Source: Betaproteobacteria bacterium (GTDB lineage: Bacteria; Pseudomonadota; Gammaproteobacteria; Burkholderiales; Rhodocyclaceae). From it: a DNA stretch of 64,000 bases. The stretch spans positions 1 to 64,000 of the forward strand of contig JADJBM010000015.1 in the NCBI GenBank assembly GCA_016703785.1, read 5' to 3'. Below are positions 63,509 to 64,000 of the stretch, piece by piece (position 1 is the stretch's first letter; each line of letters begins with the position of its first letter). The notes beneath the pieces were generated by a model. The model had not been told where the DNA came from, ran no database searches, and worked only from the letters and a program-made list of their open reading frames with translations. Made by a program: the position numbers and the translations under genes.

Positions 63509-64000
63509 TCAGGGCCTGTTCGGTTTCTCGGAGGCCAGCCGATGCGCCCAGCGCGTGGTCTCCGGCAGGCGGTAGCGGGTCAGGCAGGCCATGACCCAGT
63601 CGATCGCGGATTCCAGGCAAATGCGGTGGCCGGGCGAGATGTACAGCGGCTTGACGCCCAGCCGCGTGCGCAGCACGGCGCCGATCGTTTCCTTGCCGTC
63701 CTTCAGGGGCACCCAGGCGCCGCGCTTGTCGGGCACCTCGCGATGCGTTCCGACCAGTCGCGTCTTGGCGACGCCGATGGACGGGATGTCGAGCAGCAGG
63801 CCGAGATGGCTGGCGATGCCGAGCCGGCGCGGATGCGCGATGCCCTGGCCGTCGCAGAGCAGGAGGTCGGGCGGGGTGTCGAGTTGTTCCATCGCTGCCA
63901 GCACGGCAGGCGCCTCGCGGAAGGACAGCAGCCCCGGCACATAGGGAAAGCGGGTCGGTTGCCTGGCGATGGCGGCGGTTTCCAGTTGCAGCGAGGGGAA
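63509..64000 (-). CDS. nfi: Endonuclease V (deoxyinosine 3' endonuclease), partial
   Basis: The last 163 residues of EndoV, which nicks DNA near deaminated bases. Seen are YVPGLLSFREAP (with the catalytic Glu), LLLCDGQGIAHPRRLGIASHLGL (catalytic Asp in CDGQG), GVAKTRL and the C-terminal SPGHRICLESAIDWV. The N terminus with the first catalytic Asp is off the right edge. Confidence 0.94.
   Translation of the reverse strand, partial: FPSLQLETAAIARQPTRFPYVPGLLSFREAPAVLAAMEQLDTPPDLLLCDGQGIAHPRRLGIASHLGLLLDIPSIGVAKTRLVGTHREVPDKRGAWVPLKDGKETIGAVLRTRLGVKPLYISPGHRICLESAIDWVMACLTRYRLPETTRWAHRLASEKPNRP

Overview
The window is GC-rich, densely coded chromosomal DNA that reads as a betaproteobacterium. 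Three features point there: the tig-clpP-clpX-lon-hupB-tRNA-ppiD order, the mltD/gloB/methyltransferase/rnhA/dnaQ block and the surE-pcm-nlpD-rpoS block. Squalene/hopanoid genes (hpnC, hpnD, hpnE), selenouridine genes (mnmH, selD) and two genes of the XrtA/PEP-CTERM envelope system (prsT and its ATPase) fit the Rhodocyclales or a close relative. That placement is inferred from gene content only. No rRNA, CRISPR array, prophage, transposase or plasmid gene was seen.

Layout. 1-5.8 kb: mnmH (partial) and selD (divergent), tesA, a YbbA-like ATPase, then hpnE-hpnD-hpnC on the minus strand. 5.8-15.5 kb: tRNA-Leu and the protein quality-control block tig, clpP, clpX, lon (with a heat-shock promoter), hupB, tRNA-Val, tRNA-Asp, ppiD, then fabI. 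15.5-22.2 kb: a Yej/Dpp-type peptide ABC transporter whose binding-protein gene is frameshifted. 22.2-29.4 kb: mltD, a response-regulator/GGDEF gene broken by an amber codon, gloB, a methyltransferase, rnhA, dnaQ and a hybrid-architecture sensor kinase. 29.7-37.3 kb: tRNA-Val and the translation operon thrS-infC-rpmI-rplT-pheS-pheT-ihfA-merR, then tRNA-Pro. 37.3-40.6 kb: surE-pcm-nlpD-rpoS, with rpoS frameshifted. 40.6-45.4 kb: a moxR-DUF58-tgpA-mltB operon. 45.5-49.4 kb: a histone-deacetylase-like gene, dapA, bamC and a metallo-beta-lactamase-fold gene. 49.5-54.6 kb: a small repeat-containing lipoprotein, a hypothetical, rlmD, yccA, a duplicated and interrupted tRNA-Ser, queD, a radical SAM gene and a small regulator. 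54.8-57 kb: lysC, tRNA-Ser, tRNA-Arg and a higBA toxin-antitoxin pair. 57-64 kb: prsT (frame broken) bracketed by two inverted copies of a MITE-like repeat, the XrtA-system ATPase, a hypothetical, a SYLF-domain protein, srkA, a GNAT gene and endonuclease V (partial).

How the parts fit together. Most of the window is housekeeping: protein folding and degradation, translation, peptidoglycan turnover and outer-membrane maintenance, and lysine/aspartate metabolism. Four genes are damaged: the peptide-binding protein, the REC-GGDEF protein, rpoS and prsT. Two of the lesions are one-base changes in short C runs and one is a tight cluster of indels, so sequencing error has to be excluded before any biological meaning is given to them. 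The most unusual loci are the 52.7-kb tRNA-Ser locus, where a partial copy carries a structured 62-base insert exactly 3' of the anticodon, and the prsT segment flanked by inverted palindromic elements with matching ends.
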